DNA from: Bradyrhizobium australiense
Lineage (GTDB): Bacteria > Pseudomonadota > Alphaproteobacteria > Rhizobiales > Xanthobacteraceae
NCBI RefSeq assembly: GCF_013114825.1
Contig: NZ_JAAVLX010000001.1
Coordinates: 620,001 to 684,000 of the forward strand
Direction: 5' to 3'
DNA: 64,000 nt
The translations under genes and the position numbers were made by a program. Positions within the stretch are counted from its first letter, which is position 1; the number at the start of each line of letters is the position of its first letter. Positions 35,905 through 44,950 of this stretch are shown one piece after another. The notes beneath the pieces were generated by a model that saw only the letters and a program-made list of their open reading frames with translations, did not search any database and was not told the DNA's origin.

Positions 35905-36819
35905 ATGCGCCAATTCAGCGAGACCGAACTGACCGCCGCCGTGATCCGCAGCTTCGACAATACGCCGGATCCGCGCGCCAAATTCCTGCTGCAGGAATTG
36001 GTGAAGTCGCTCCACGACTATGTCCGCAAGACAGACCTCACTTTCGAGGAATGGGAATACGCGATCGATTTTCTGACGCGGACCGGCCAGAAATGCACCC
36101 CGATCCGGCAGGAATTCATTTTGCTCTCCGACGTGCTCGGCGTCTCGATGCTGGTCGATGCCGTAAACCACCGGGAGCGTGAGGGCGCCACCGAGACCAC
36201 GGTGCTCGGCCCGTTCTATGTCGGCGAGCACAAGGTGATGCCGCACGGCACCGATATCTCGGCCACGCTACCCGGCGAGCGGATGTTCGTGCAGAGCCGC
36301 GTCACCGACCTCGAGGGCAAGCCGCTGGCGGACGTGCCGGTAGATATCTGGCATGCCGACGATGATGGCTTCTATGATTCCCAGAAGTCGGACTATGCGA
36401 CCGAAGGGCCGTCGTCGCGGGCGCGCTTCATCACCGACGCCGATGGAAGGTTCTTCTTCCGCACCATCCTGCCGTGTAGCTACCCGATTCCGACCGACGG
36501 TCCGGTGGGCGAGATGATTGTGCAGACCGGCCGTCACCCGATGCGGCCGGCCCACGTCCATTTCCTGGTCGATGCGCCCGGCTATCAGCCGCTCATCACC
36601 CACGTCTTCATCGACGGCGACAAATATCTCGATTCCGACGTGGTGTTCGGCGTCAAGGACGAGTTGGTCGCCAGAATCGAAAAGCGCACCGATCCAACGA
36701 TGCCGGACGGCAAGCCCGCGGGCGAGCCGTGGCACCTGATGAGCTACGAATTCCGCGTGAAGCCAGGCGAGGGAAGCGCGCCGAAACCGATGATGGCGAA
36801 AGCCGTCGAGGGCGCGTAG
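35905..36819 (+). CDS. Intradiol ring-cleavage dioxygenase (hydroxyquinol/catechol 1,2-type)
   Basis: A 304-residue non-haem Fe(III) dioxygenase. The N-terminal helical dimerisation domain (about 20-95) precedes the beta-sandwich catalytic domain. Iron ligands are Y157 (DDGFYDSQ), Y193 (CSYPIP), H217 and H219 (RPAHVHF). The N-domain and length fit hydroxyquinol or catechol 1,2-dioxygenases rather than protocatechuate dioxygenase, and hydroxyquinol is my first guess. No maleylacetate reductase or other ring-cleavage pathway gene is adjacent. A strong inverted repeat follows the stop. Confidence 0.85.
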   Translation: MRQFSETELTAAVIRSFDNTPDPRAKFLLQELVKSLHDYVRKTDLTFEEWEYAIDFLTRTGQKCTPIRQEFILLSDVLGVSMLVDAVNHREREGATETTVLGPFYVGEHKVMPHGTDISATLPGERMFVQSRVTDLEGKPLADVPVDIWHADDDGFYDSQKSDYATEGPSSRARFITDADGRFFFRTILPCSYPIPTDGPVGEMIVQTGRHPMRPAHVHFLVDAPGYQPLITHVFIDGDKYLDSDVVFGVKDELVARIEKRTDPTMPDGKPAGEPWHLMSYEFRVKPGEGSAPKPMMAKAVEGA

Positions 36820-36838
36820 CACGTCTGTTTTTGCGTTT

Positions 36839-36871
36839 GCTCAATTCTTGTGCGCCGCACAAGAATTGAGC
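36839..36871. terminator. 15-bp perfect inverted repeat, probable terminator
   Basis: GCTCAATTCTTGTGC-GCC-GCACAAGAATTGAGC follows the dioxygenase stop by 19 bases. A further pair TTGCG/CGCAA extends the stem outside. It is AT-rich compared with its surroundings and is followed by AATTTTAG, consistent with transcription termination. Confidence 0.6.
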
Positions 36872-36978
36872 GAATCGCAATTTTAGAATGCCGTGACTGG
36901 TTCGTGACCGCTGCCGCTTTTTGCCGCGATGATCAATCAATTCGTTGATGAAACTGCGCTTTTTTCACCGCGCGATCC

Positions 36979-36994
36979 TTGGCACGATGCTTGA
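36979..36994 (+). promoter_or_regulatory. sigma-54-like promoter upstream of the nitrate operon
   Basis: TTGGCACGATGCTTGA matches the -24 element (TGGCACG) and the TTG of the -12 element with exact GG-N10 spacing, but the last pair is GA where the consensus has GC. Transcription would begin near 37005, leaving a leader of about 140 nt before nrtA that contains a small hairpin TCCGG/CCGGA at 37060-37075. NtrC/sigma-54 control is established for nitrate assimilation in related rhizobia. Confidence 0.45.
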
Positions 36995-37146
36995 ATAGCT
37001 AGTGCTGACGCCATTGATGCCGTCCCTTGAGACCACTCATCCGAATTGTGACGCCGCACTCCGGGCCTCCCCGGAACGCGCCCTCCTGCGCCTCGCGCGG
37101 TGACCCAGTCGGACGGCCCCGTTTCCAACGAAGGATAGAAATACCT

Positions 37147-38463
37147 ATGACGAAGCCCATTATTCCGACCTCACGTGGTTTCAGCCGCCGTCAGCTCCTG
37201 AAGGCGACCGGCGGTACGGCGGCATTGCTCGCGGCGGCCAAGCTGAATTTCCCCGCCGGCGCGTTTGCGCAAGGGGCGGGGCCGGAAGTGACCAAGGCGA
37301 CGCTCGGGTTCATTGCGCTGAGCGACGCCGGGCCGCTGTTCGTCGCTAAGGACAAGGGATTTTTCGCCAAGCACGGCATGCCCGACGTCGAGGTCGCCAA
37401 GCAAGCGTCGTGGGGCACGACCCGCGACAACCTCGTGCTCGGCTCGGAAGGGAACGGCATCGATGGCGCGCATATCCTGACGCCGATGCCCTACCTGATC
37501 TCGGCTGGCAAGGTGACGCAGAACAACGTGCCGACGCCGATGTACATCCTGGCGCGGCTCAATCTCGATGCGCAGTGCATCTCGATTGCCAAGGAATATG
37601 CCAACCTCAAGATCGGCACCGACTCTTCGCCACTCAAAGCCGTGTTCGAGCAGAAGAAGGCCGCCGGCAAGGCGGCCAAGGTCGCGATGACCTTCCCGGG
37701 CGGTACCCACGACCTGTGGATCCGCTACTGGCTCGCCGCCGGCGGCATTGATCCCGACAAGGATGTCGAGACGATCGTGGTTCCGCCACCGCAGATGGTT
37801 GCCAACATGAAAGTAGGCACGATGGACGCCTTCTGCGTGGGCGAACCCTGGAATCTGCAGCTCATCAACCAGGGCATCGGCTACACCGCCGTCAACACGG
37901 GCGAGCTCTGGAACAAGCACCCGGAGAAATCGCTCGGCATGCGCGCGGCCTGGGTCGACAAGTATCCGAAGGCGGCCAAGGCGATCCTGATGGCGATCAT
38001 GGAGGCGCAGCAATGGGCCGACAAGGCCGAGAACAAGAAAGAGCTCGCCACCATCATGGGTAAGCGGCAATGGATGAACTGTCCGGTCGACGACGTCTAC
38101 GACCGTTCGGCGGGCAAGTTCGACTACGGCATCCCCGGCAAGGTCGTCGAGAATTCGCCGCACATCATGAAGTACTGGCGCGATCACGCCTCCTACCCGT
38201 TCCAGAGCCACGATCTCTGGTTCCTCACCGAGGATATCCGCTGGGGCAAATATGAAGCGGGCTTCGACACAAAGGCGCTGATCGGCAAGGTCAACCGTGA
38301 GGATCTCTGGAAGGAAGCAGCCAAGACGCTGGGCGTCCCCGCTGCAGAAATTCCGACTTCGACCTCGCGCGGCAAGGAGACCTTCTTCGACGGCAAGGTG
38401 TTCGATCCGGAGAATCCGGCTGCGTACCTGAAGTCGCTCTCGATCAAGCGTGTCGAAGTCTGA
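37147..38463 (+). CDS. nrtA: Nitrate ABC transporter, substrate-binding protein
   Basis: A 438-residue NrtA/CmpA-family binding protein. The N-terminus has a twin-arginine signal (FSRRQLLKA near 12-20, cleavage near AFAQG). The mature part has the family features KATLGFIALSDAGPLFVAKDKGFF-like near 50-75, GTHDLWIRYWLAAGGI near 185-200 and GEPWNLQLINQG near 235-246. It captures nitrate (or nitrite/cyanate) in the periplasm. The start at 37147 has GAAGGA 11-16 bases upstream. It is the first gene of an operon that also holds a globin, an FAD protein and nitrate reductase, which supports nitrate as ligand. Confidence 0.87.
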   Translation: MTKPIIPTSRGFSRRQLLKATGGTAALLAAAKLNFPAGAFAQGAGPEVTKATLGFIALSDAGPLFVAKDKGFFAKHGMPDVEVAKQASWGTTRDNLVLGSEGNGIDGAHILTPMPYLISAGKVTQNNVPTPMYILARLNLDAQCISIAKEYANLKIGTDSSPLKAVFEQKKAAGKAAKVAMTFPGGTHDLWIRYWLAAGGIDPDKDVETIVVPPPQMVANMKVGTMDAFCVGEPWNLQLINQGIGYTAVNTGELWNKHPEKSLGMRAAWVDKYPKAAKAILMAIMEAQQWADKAENKKELATIMGKRQWMNCPVDDVYDRSAGKFDYGIPGKVVENSPHIMKYWRDHASYPFQSHDLWFLTEDIRWGKYEAGFDTKALIGKVNREDLWKEAAKTLGVPAAEIPTSTSRGKETFFDGKVFDPENPAAYLKSLSIKRVEV

Positions 38464-38470
38464 TCAAGCT

Positions 38471-38498
38471 CGGGCCGCGCGCGGTTGCGGGCGGCCCG
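38471..38498 (+). promoter_or_regulatory. stem-loop between nrtA and nrtB
   Basis: CGGGCCGC pairs with GCGGCCCG around a 12-nt loop, directly after the nrtA stop. It is placed like the hairpins after dctP and urtA and could protect or limit read-through from the binding-protein message. Confidence 0.5.
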
Positions 38499-38525
38499 CC
38501 TATTGAACACGGAGATGCATTTTCA

Positions 38526-39434
38526 ATGACGATGCCCGCGATCAAAGCTGAAGCCACCGCCGTGGCCATTCCGACCGCTTCGCCGACCTCTGCGGCGCCG
38601 GTGGTGACGATGACGCCCAAGCAGGCGCCGCGAGCCGAGAAATACGTCAAGATGGGCAAGGAGATCGCGGTGCGCGTCGTGCCGCCGCTGATCGTGCTGG
38701 CGCTGCTGATGTTGTTCTGGGAGCTGGTATGCCGCCGCACCGGCTCGACCCTGCCGCCGCCGTCGCGCGTCTTCAAGGACACCAAGGAGCTGATCCTCGA
38801 TCCGTTCTTCGATAACGGCGGCATCGACAAAGGCCTGTTCTGGCACTTGTCCGCCTCTCTGCAGCGGGTCGCGTATGGCTATTCGATTGCGGCCATCGTC
38901 GGCATCGCGCTCGGCACGCTGGTTGGCCAGTCGGTATGGGCGATGCGCGGGCTAGATCCGCTGTTCCAGGTGCTGCGCACCATTCCGCCGCTGGCCTGGT
39001 TGCCGCTGTCGCTGGCCGCGTTCCGCGACGGCCAGCCCTCGGCGATCTTTGTGATCTTCATCACCTCGGTCTGGCCGATCATCATCAACACCGCGGTCGG
39101 CATCCGCAACATTCCGCAGGATTACCGCAACGTCGCAGCCGTCGTGCAGCTCAATCCGCTGGAGTTCTTCTCCAAGATCATGATCCCGGCCGCAGCGCCC
39201 TACATCTTCACGGGGCTTCGCATCGGCATCGGCCTTTCGTGGCTTGCGATCGTTGCGGCGGAGATGCTGATCGGCGGCGTCGGCATCGGCTTCTTCATCT
39301 GGGACGCCTGGAATTCCTCGCACATCAGCGAGATCATCCTGGCGCTGTTCTATGTCGGCATCATCGGCTTCGTGCTCGACCGCCTGATCGCGGGAATGGC
39401 GAAGATCGTGACCCGCGGCACCGCGCTGAACTGA
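38526..39434 (+). CDS. nrtB: Nitrate ABC transporter permease
   Basis: A 302-residue permease with a hydrophilic N-terminal tail of about 45 residues and six to seven spans. The EAA loop lies near 195-225 (QLNPLEFFSKIMIPAAAPYI, split by its turn). It matches the NrtB/SsuC/TauC type. The start has GGAGA about 12 bases upstream. The ATPase gene follows after 11 bp. Confidence 0.87.
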   Translation: MTMPAIKAEATAVAIPTASPTSAAPVVTMTPKQAPRAEKYVKMGKEIAVRVVPPLIVLALLMLFWELVCRRTGSTLPPPSRVFKDTKELILDPFFDNGGIDKGLFWHLSASLQRVAYGYSIAAIVGIALGTLVGQSVWAMRGLDPLFQVLRTIPPLAWLPLSLAAFRDGQPSAIFVIFITSVWPIIINTAVGIRNIPQDYRNVAAVVQLNPLEFFSKIMIPAAAPYIFTGLRIGIGLSWLAIVAAEMLIGGVGIGFFIWDAWNSSHISEIILALFYVGIIGFVLDRLIAGMAKIVTRGTALN

Positions 39435-39445
39435 AGGATCAAGTC

Positions 39446-40240
39446 ATGCAGGCCTATCTGAAGCTCGACCATATCGACAAGGCCTTCAGCCGCGGCAACG
39501 CCACGACGGAGGTGCTGAAGGACATCAACCTGACGATCGAGAAGGGCGAATACGTCTCGATCATCGGCCATTCCGGCTGCGGCAAGTCCACGCTGCTCAA
39601 CATTGTGGCCGGCCTCACCGGCGCCACCAATGGCGGCGTGCTCTTGGAGAACCGCGAGGTCAATTCGCCGGGACCGGATCGCGCAGTGGTGTTCCAGAAC
39701 CACAGCCTGCTGCCGTGGCTGACGGTGTACGAAAATGTCAAGCTCGGAGTCGACAAGGTGTTTTCGTCGACCAAGACCCGCGCCGAGCGCGATGCCTGGG
39801 TAATGCACAATCTCAACCTCGTGCAGATGGCGCATGCCAAGGACAAGCGCCCGTCGGAGATTTCCGGCGGCATGAAGCAGCGCGTCGGCATTGCGCGGGC
39901 GCTCGCCATGGAGCCGAAGGTGCTTTTGCTCGACGAGCCCTTTGGCGCGCTCGATGCGCTGACCCGCGCGCATCTGCAGGACTCGGTGATGGCGCTGCAC
40001 CAGAAGCTCGGCAACACCATCCTGATGATCACGCATGACGTCGACGAGGCCGTGCTGCTATCGGACCGCATCGTGATGATGACCAACGGCCCGAGCGCGC
40101 GGATCGGCGAAGTGCTGGAAGTGCCGCTGGCGCGGCCGCGCAAGCGGCTCGAGCTCGCGACCAACCCCGGCTATCTCAAGTGCCGGCAGCGGGTGCTCGA
40201 ATTCCTCTACGAGCGGCATCGCTTCGTCGAGGCGGCGTAG
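39446..40240 (+). CDS. nrtD: Nitrate ABC transporter ATP-binding protein
   Basis: A 264-residue ATPase. Walker A is GHSGCGKSTL (near 41-50), the signature ISGGMKQRVGIARAL, Walker B LLLDEPFGALD and the switch histidine ITHDVDEA. VVFQNHSLLPWLTV is typical of the nitrate/taurine/sulfonate group. It is single-domain (NrtD type), without the binding-protein-like C-terminal fusion seen in cyanobacterial NrtC. The start at 39446 is taken from the ATG after the nrtB stop; the frame is open far upstream only as a shadow. Confidence 0.87.
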   Translation: MQAYLKLDHIDKAFSRGNATTEVLKDINLTIEKGEYVSIIGHSGCGKSTLLNIVAGLTGATNGGVLLENREVNSPGPDRAVVFQNHSLLPWLTVYENVKLGVDKVFSSTKTRAERDAWVMHNLNLVQMAHAKDKRPSEISGGMKQRVGIARALAMEPKVLLLDEPFGALDALTRAHLQDSVMALHQKLGNTILMITHDVDEAVLLSDRIVMMTNGPSARIGEVLEVPLARPRKRLELATNPGYLKCRQRVLEFLYERHRFVEAA

Positions 40241-40328
40241 GCGCCTCTCTTATGGAGTTCTGGCGGTGAACTATTGTTCCCGCCGCGCGACCAACTGGAT
40301 TGTCCTTAACATCACGAGGAGAGTTTCG

Positions 40329-40754
40329 GTGAATCCAACGCAAATCAATCTGGTTCAGGAGAGCTTCGCCAAGGTTGCGCCGATTTTGGAGCAGGCCGCC
40401 GTTATATTCTACGATCGCCTATTCGAGGTCGCGCCAACGGTGAAGGCGATGTTTCCTGTCGACATGAAAGAGCAGCGCAAGAAGCTGATGGCGACGCTGG
40501 CCGTGGTGGTGAACGGGTTGAGCAATCTCGAATCGGTGTTGCCGGCCGCCAGCGCCTTGGCAAAGCGTCACGTCAGCTACGGCGCCAAGGCCGAGCACTA
40601 TCCGGTCGTTGGCGGTGTGCTGCTGTGGACGCTCGAAAAAGGTCTTGGCGCGGCCTGGACGCCTGATGTCGCCGCAGCCTGGACCGCAGCCTACGCCACG
40701 CTGTCCGGCTACATGATCTCGGAAGCCTACGGCAGCGCTCAAGCCGCCGAGTAA
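40329..40754 (+). CDS. bjgb: Single-domain bacterial haemoglobin
   Basis: A 141-residue globin starting at GTG 40329, with GAGGAGAG 7-14 bases upstream; the open frame begins at 40266 but that part lacks globin features. It resembles the globin domain of flavohaemoglobins (VNPTQINLVQESFAKVAP). Key residues seen are Tyr B10 (Y28 in IFYDRLF), Phe CD1 (F42 in MFP) and proximal His F8 (H81 in KRHVSYG). In Bradyrhizobium a globin in this position (Bjgb) is reported to handle nitric oxide made during nitrate assimilation. The frameshifted FAD partner gene follows after 13 bp. Confidence 0.87.
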   Translation: MNPTQINLVQESFAKVAPILEQAAVIFYDRLFEVAPTVKAMFPVDMKEQRKKLMATLAVVVNGLSNLESVLPAASALAKRHVSYGAKAEHYPVVGGVLLWTLEKGLGAAWTPDVAAAWTAAYATLSGYMISEAYGSAQAAE

Positions 40755-40767
40755 GGAATGCGCCATC

Positions 40768-41984
40768 ATGAGCGAGCCGCTAGTCATCGTCGGCAACGGC
40801 ATGGCCGCCGCCCGCCTGGTCGATGAACTCGCCAAGGTGGCTTTGGGCCGCTACGCCATCGCCGTGATCGGCGACGAACCGCGGCTCGCCTATATCGCGT
40901 GCTGTTGTCATCGGTGCTGGCCGGCGAGACCACCTCGCAGGACATCGAGCTGCGGCCGGCGTCGTGGTGGCGCGACCGCGGCGTCACCCTGAAATATGGT
41001 TGCGTGGCGACCGAGATCGATCTCGGTCGCCGTGAACTCAAGATCGAGAACGACGAGAGCATTCCGTTTTCGAAACTGGTGCTGACCACGGGCTCGTCGC
41101 CGCTGCGGCTCAATATACCCGGCGCCGATCTCGCCGGCGTGCACACGTTTCGCGACAGCAGGGACGTCGACCTGTTGCTGACGCTGGCCGCCCAGAAAAA
41201 GCGTGTCGTCGTGATCGGCGGCGGACTATTGGGTCTCGAAGCGGCCCATGGCCTCGCCAAGGCCGGCGCACCGGTGACGCTGGTGCACCTGATGGACCGC
41301 CTGATGGAGCGTCAGCTCGACGCGCCTGCAGCCGAACTTTTGAAATCCCTCGTCGAGAGCAAGGGTATCGAGATCCTGCTCAACGCCAACACCGCGTGCA
41401 TCCATGGCGTGACGCGCGTCGAGGGCGTCGAACTGACGGACGGCCGTCGGATCGAGGCCGACGCCGTGATTTTTGCCGCGGGCATTCGTCCCAACATCGC
41501 GCTAGCCATGGAAGCTGGTATCCCTGTCAACCGGGGCATCGTGGTCGATGACCGTCTGCAGACCGGCGCAGCCGACGTATTCGCGATCGGTGAGTGCGCC
41601 GAACATCGCGGCGTCTGCTACGGCTTGGTCGAGCCGGCTTATGAACAGGCGAGGGTGCTGGCGCGGCATCTCGCCGGGCGTGAAGCGTTGTACAGCGGGA
41701 GCATCGTTGCGACCAATCTGAAAGTTTCAGGCGTCAGTGTATTCTCCGCCGGCGATTTCATGGGCGGCGACGGCAGCGAGGCCATCGTGCTCTCCGACAT
41801 CAACCACGGCACCTACAAGAAGCTGGTGATCGCGGACGGGCGACTGACGGGCGCGGCGCTGATCGGCGATGTCGCCGACGCGCTCTGGTATCTCGAATTG
41901 ATCCGCACGCGTCAGCCCACGGCCAGAATCCGTGCCGACATGATGTTCGGCCGCTCGCTGGCGACGCGGTCGGAAGCTGCATGA
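40768..41984 (+). pseudogene. flp: FAD-dependent NAD(P)H oxidoreductase, frameshifted
   Basis: Together the two frames encode about 405 residues of an FAD/NAD(P)H oxidoreductase like Flp/NasB. The first 43 codons (EPLVIVGNGMAAARLVDEL, then GDEPRLAY) are followed at about 40893 by a shift of one base. Homologous sequence resumes in another frame as LLSSVLAGETTSQDIELRP and runs to 41984, with the NAD fold VVVIGGGLLGLEAAHGLA and the late FAD motif DVFAIGECAEH. TATATCGCG would read Y-N-R-V if one A were restored (TATAATCGC). The protein would pass electrons from NAD(P)H to nitrate reductase or the globin. Whether this is a real mutation or a consensus error cannot be decided from the sequence. 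Confidence 0.8.
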
Positions 41985-41997
41985 ACCGGTTGCTGCC

Positions 41998-44699
41998 ATG
42001 ACCGTCGTCGATCCCGATCTCCGCGCAGTCAAAACCACCTGTGCCTATTGCGGCGTCGGCTGCGGCATCCTGGCGACGCCGGACGGGCGGGGCGGGGCGG
42101 CAATATCGGGCGACCCCGAGCATCCCGCCAATTTCGGCCGGCTGTGTTCGAAGGGCTCGGCGCTCGGCGAGACGCTCGGCCTGACCAATCGCCTGCTGTA
42201 TCCAATGATCCGCTGCGGCGAGGGAAACATGGAGCGGGTCGCCTGGAGCGACGCGCTCGACCATGTCGCACATCGTTTTCAGCACATTGTCGCGCGCGAC
42301 GGCCCGGGTGCGGTTGCCTTTTATTTATCCGGTCAGTTGCTGACGGAGGACTACTACGTCGCCAATAAGCTAATGAAGGGGTTTATCGGCAGCGCCAATG
42401 TCGACACCAATTCGCGGCTGTGCATGGCCTCGTCCGTCGCCGGCCACCGCCGCGCCTTCGGTGCCGACACCGTGCCGGATGTTACGAGGATCTCGACGAC
42501 GCCGACCTTTTGGTGCTGGTCGGCTCCAACGCGGCATGGTGTCACCCAGTGCTGTACCAGCGCATGCTGGTCAACAAGCAGAAGCGCGGCGCGCGAATCG
42601 TCGTGATCGATCCGCGCCGGACCGATACTGTCGGCGATGACGATCTATTCCTGGGCCTGAAGCCGGGCACGGATACGGCGCTGTTCAGCGGCTTGCTGGT
42701 TTACCTCACTGACAACGGCGCGCTCGACCGCGATTACATCGCGCTCCACACCACCGGCTTCGACAACGCGATCGCCCGCGCGCGCAGCATCGCCGGCAGC
42801 GTCGGAGCCACGGCGCTGGCGACCGGCCTGTCCGAGCAGGACGTCGCCACGTTCTTCCAGATGTTTGCCAATACGCCGCGCGTGGTGACCCTCTATTCGC
42901 AGGGCGTCAACCAGTCGGGGCAGGGCACCGATAAAGTCAATGCCATCCTTAATTGCCACCTCGCCACCGGACGGATTGGCCTTCCGGGCGCGTCGCCGTT
43001 CTCGTTGACCGGACAGCCCAACGCGATGGGCGGGCGCGAGGTCGGCGGGCTCGCCAACCAGTTGGCCGCTCATATGGGCTTTACACCACCGGACATCGAT
43101 CGCGTGCGCCGGTTCTGGAAGGCGCCGTGCATCGCCACCCATGAAGGGCTGAAGGCGGTGCAGATGTTCGAGGCGATTGCGCGCGGCGAAATCAAGGCAT
43201 TGTGGGTGATGGGCACCAATCCGGCGGTGTCGCTGCCGAACGCGGACGGTGTTCGCGAGGCGCTGAAGAAGCTCGATCTCTTCGTGGTTTCCGAGAACGT
43301 GATTTCCAACGACACGGTGGATGCCGGCGCGCATGTGCTGCTGCCGGCGCAGGCGTGGGGCGAGAAATCCGGGACGGTGACCAACTCGGAGCGGTGCATC
43401 TCGCGGCAGCGCGCGTTCCTTTCCCTCCCGGGAGAAGCCAAGCCCGACTGGTGGATCATGGGCGAGGTCGCCAGGCGCCTCGGCTTCGGCGCCGCCTTCA
43501 GCTTCACCTCGGCAGCGGATATTTTTCGCGAGCACGCCGCGCTCTCGGCCTTCGAGAACGAGGGCGCGCGAGACTTCGACATCGGCGCGCTGCAATCGTT
43601 GTCGGACAACGATTTCGACGCGATGGCGCCGGTGCAATGGCCGGTCCGCCAGGGTGCCGAGCCGCAGGCGCGCTTCTTCGCTGAAGGCGGTTTCTTCGCC
43701 AACGATTTCAAGGCCCGCTTCGTCGCGCCGGAAATGCCGGCGTTGCGGACCGAGACCACGGCCGCGCGACCGCTGCGGCTCAACACCGGACGCATCCGCG
43801 ACCAGTGGCACACCATGACGCGCACGGGGGAAAGCCCGCGGCTCGGCCAGCATCTGCCGGAGCCGTTCGTCGAGGTCCATCCCGACGACGCCGCGCGGTA
43901 CGGCGTCGCTGACGGCGATTTCGCGCGGGTCATCACCGATTACGGGCAGTGCACGCTTCGTGTTATCGTCAGCGAACGCCAGCAGCGCGGCATGCTGTTC
44001 GCGCCGATCCACTGGAGCGAGGCGAATGCGACCGGTGCACGCGTCGGCTCGCTGGTGGCGCCGATAACCGATCCGTTCTCGGGCCAGCCCGAGAACAAGG
44101 CGACGCCGGCCTCGGTTGCGCCTTACGACTATGTCTTCCGCGGTTTCGCGCTGTCGCGCAAGCCGCTCGGACTGCCCGCACATGCCTGGGTGGCGCGCGT
44201 CGCCGTCAATGGTGGGCACGGCTACCTGTTTGCCGACAATGCCGATGTCGCAGACTGGCAGTTCTGGCTGAAATCCTTCCTGCGCGACGATGTCGCCGAA
44301 TACAAGGACTTTGGCGGAGGCGTCTACCGCGCAGCATCCTTTGACGGCGACCGCATCGACACCTGCCTGTTCATCGGCCCGGCGCGCGATGCCGGCGACT
44401 GGAACGTGGTCAAGGACCTATTTGCAGCCGATAGACTGGATCACGATCAGCGCCGCATGCTGCTGTCGGGCAAATCGGCCGACGGCCTCGCCAACACCGG
44501 CCCGATCGTGTGCGCCTGCTTCGGCGTCGGCCGCAACACGATTGGCGATACGGTTGCCGCCGGCGCGCGTTCGGCTGCCGAAATCGGCGCCAAACTCAAA
44601 GCCGGCACCAATTGCGGCTCCTGCATTCCGGAACTGAGGCGGCTGATTGCGCAGATGGAGTCGAGCACCGCGCCGGAGAAACTGGCGGCGGCGAACTGA
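41998..44699 (+). pseudogene. nasC: Assimilatory nitrate reductase catalytic subunit, frameshifted
   Basis: About 900 codons encode a molybdopterin nitrate reductase. The N-terminal 4Fe-4S cluster ligands are C15, C18, C22 and C50 (TTCAYCGVGCG, GRLCSKG). The frame breaks at about 42476-42480: ACCGTGCCGGATGTTAC needs one more base (V-P-G-C-Y-E-D if a G is added to the G pair). The remaining enzyme continues in the second frame to 44699, including LLVLVGSNAAWCHPVLYQR and GMLFAPIHWS. The C-terminus has a BFD-like [2Fe-2S] domain, CACFGVGRNTI...TNCGSCIPEL. It would reduce nitrate to nitrite in the cytoplasm. No nitrite reductase gene is in the window. As written, only a short N-terminal fragment would be made. 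Confidence 0.82.
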
Positions 44700-44766
44700 T
44701 CCGCTCGACCCTCATGGCGAGGAGGCGCGTCAGCGCCGTCTCGAACCATGTGGCCCGAGCATGGCC

Positions 44767-44807
44767 TTCATCCTTCGAGACGCGCGTTCCGCGCTCCTCA
44801 GGATGAG
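44767..44807. repeat. short palindromic intergenic repeat
   Basis: CATCCTTCGAG pairs imperfectly with CTCCTCAGGATG around a GCGCG-rich centre. It is a common motif of Bradyrhizobium intergenic repeats. It lies just after the nitrate reductase gene and just before the next repeat. Confidence 0.6.
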
Positions 44808-44814
44808 GGGGTTT

Positions 44815-44936
44815 CCTCTCCCTCGCCCCCGCTCTTGCGGGCAGAGGGTCGGGGTGAGGGGCTCTCTCCGCGAGTCGAATGTGCGTAGGCAGCCCCTCAC
44901 CCCAACCCTTTCCCCGTTAAGGACGGGGAGAGGGAG
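44815..44936. repeat. long inverted intergenic repeat (CCCTCACCCC family)
   Basis: CTCTCCCTCGCC at the left pairs with GGGGAGAGGGAG at the right, and GGGGTGAGGGGCT with AGCCCCTCACCCC inside, with smaller hairpins within. The segment GGGGTGAGGGGCTCTC recurs at 58305-58319, so it belongs to a repeat family. It separates the convergent nitrate operon and response-regulator gene and can act as a terminator for both. Confidence 0.7.
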
Positions 44937-44950
44937 CGGCAACCAGTCCC

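Noticed and set aside
37060..37075. ANTAR-target hairpin in the nrtA leader
   Set aside because: The six-base loop lacks the A1/G4 pattern expected for ANTAR binding, and a second matching hairpin was not found.
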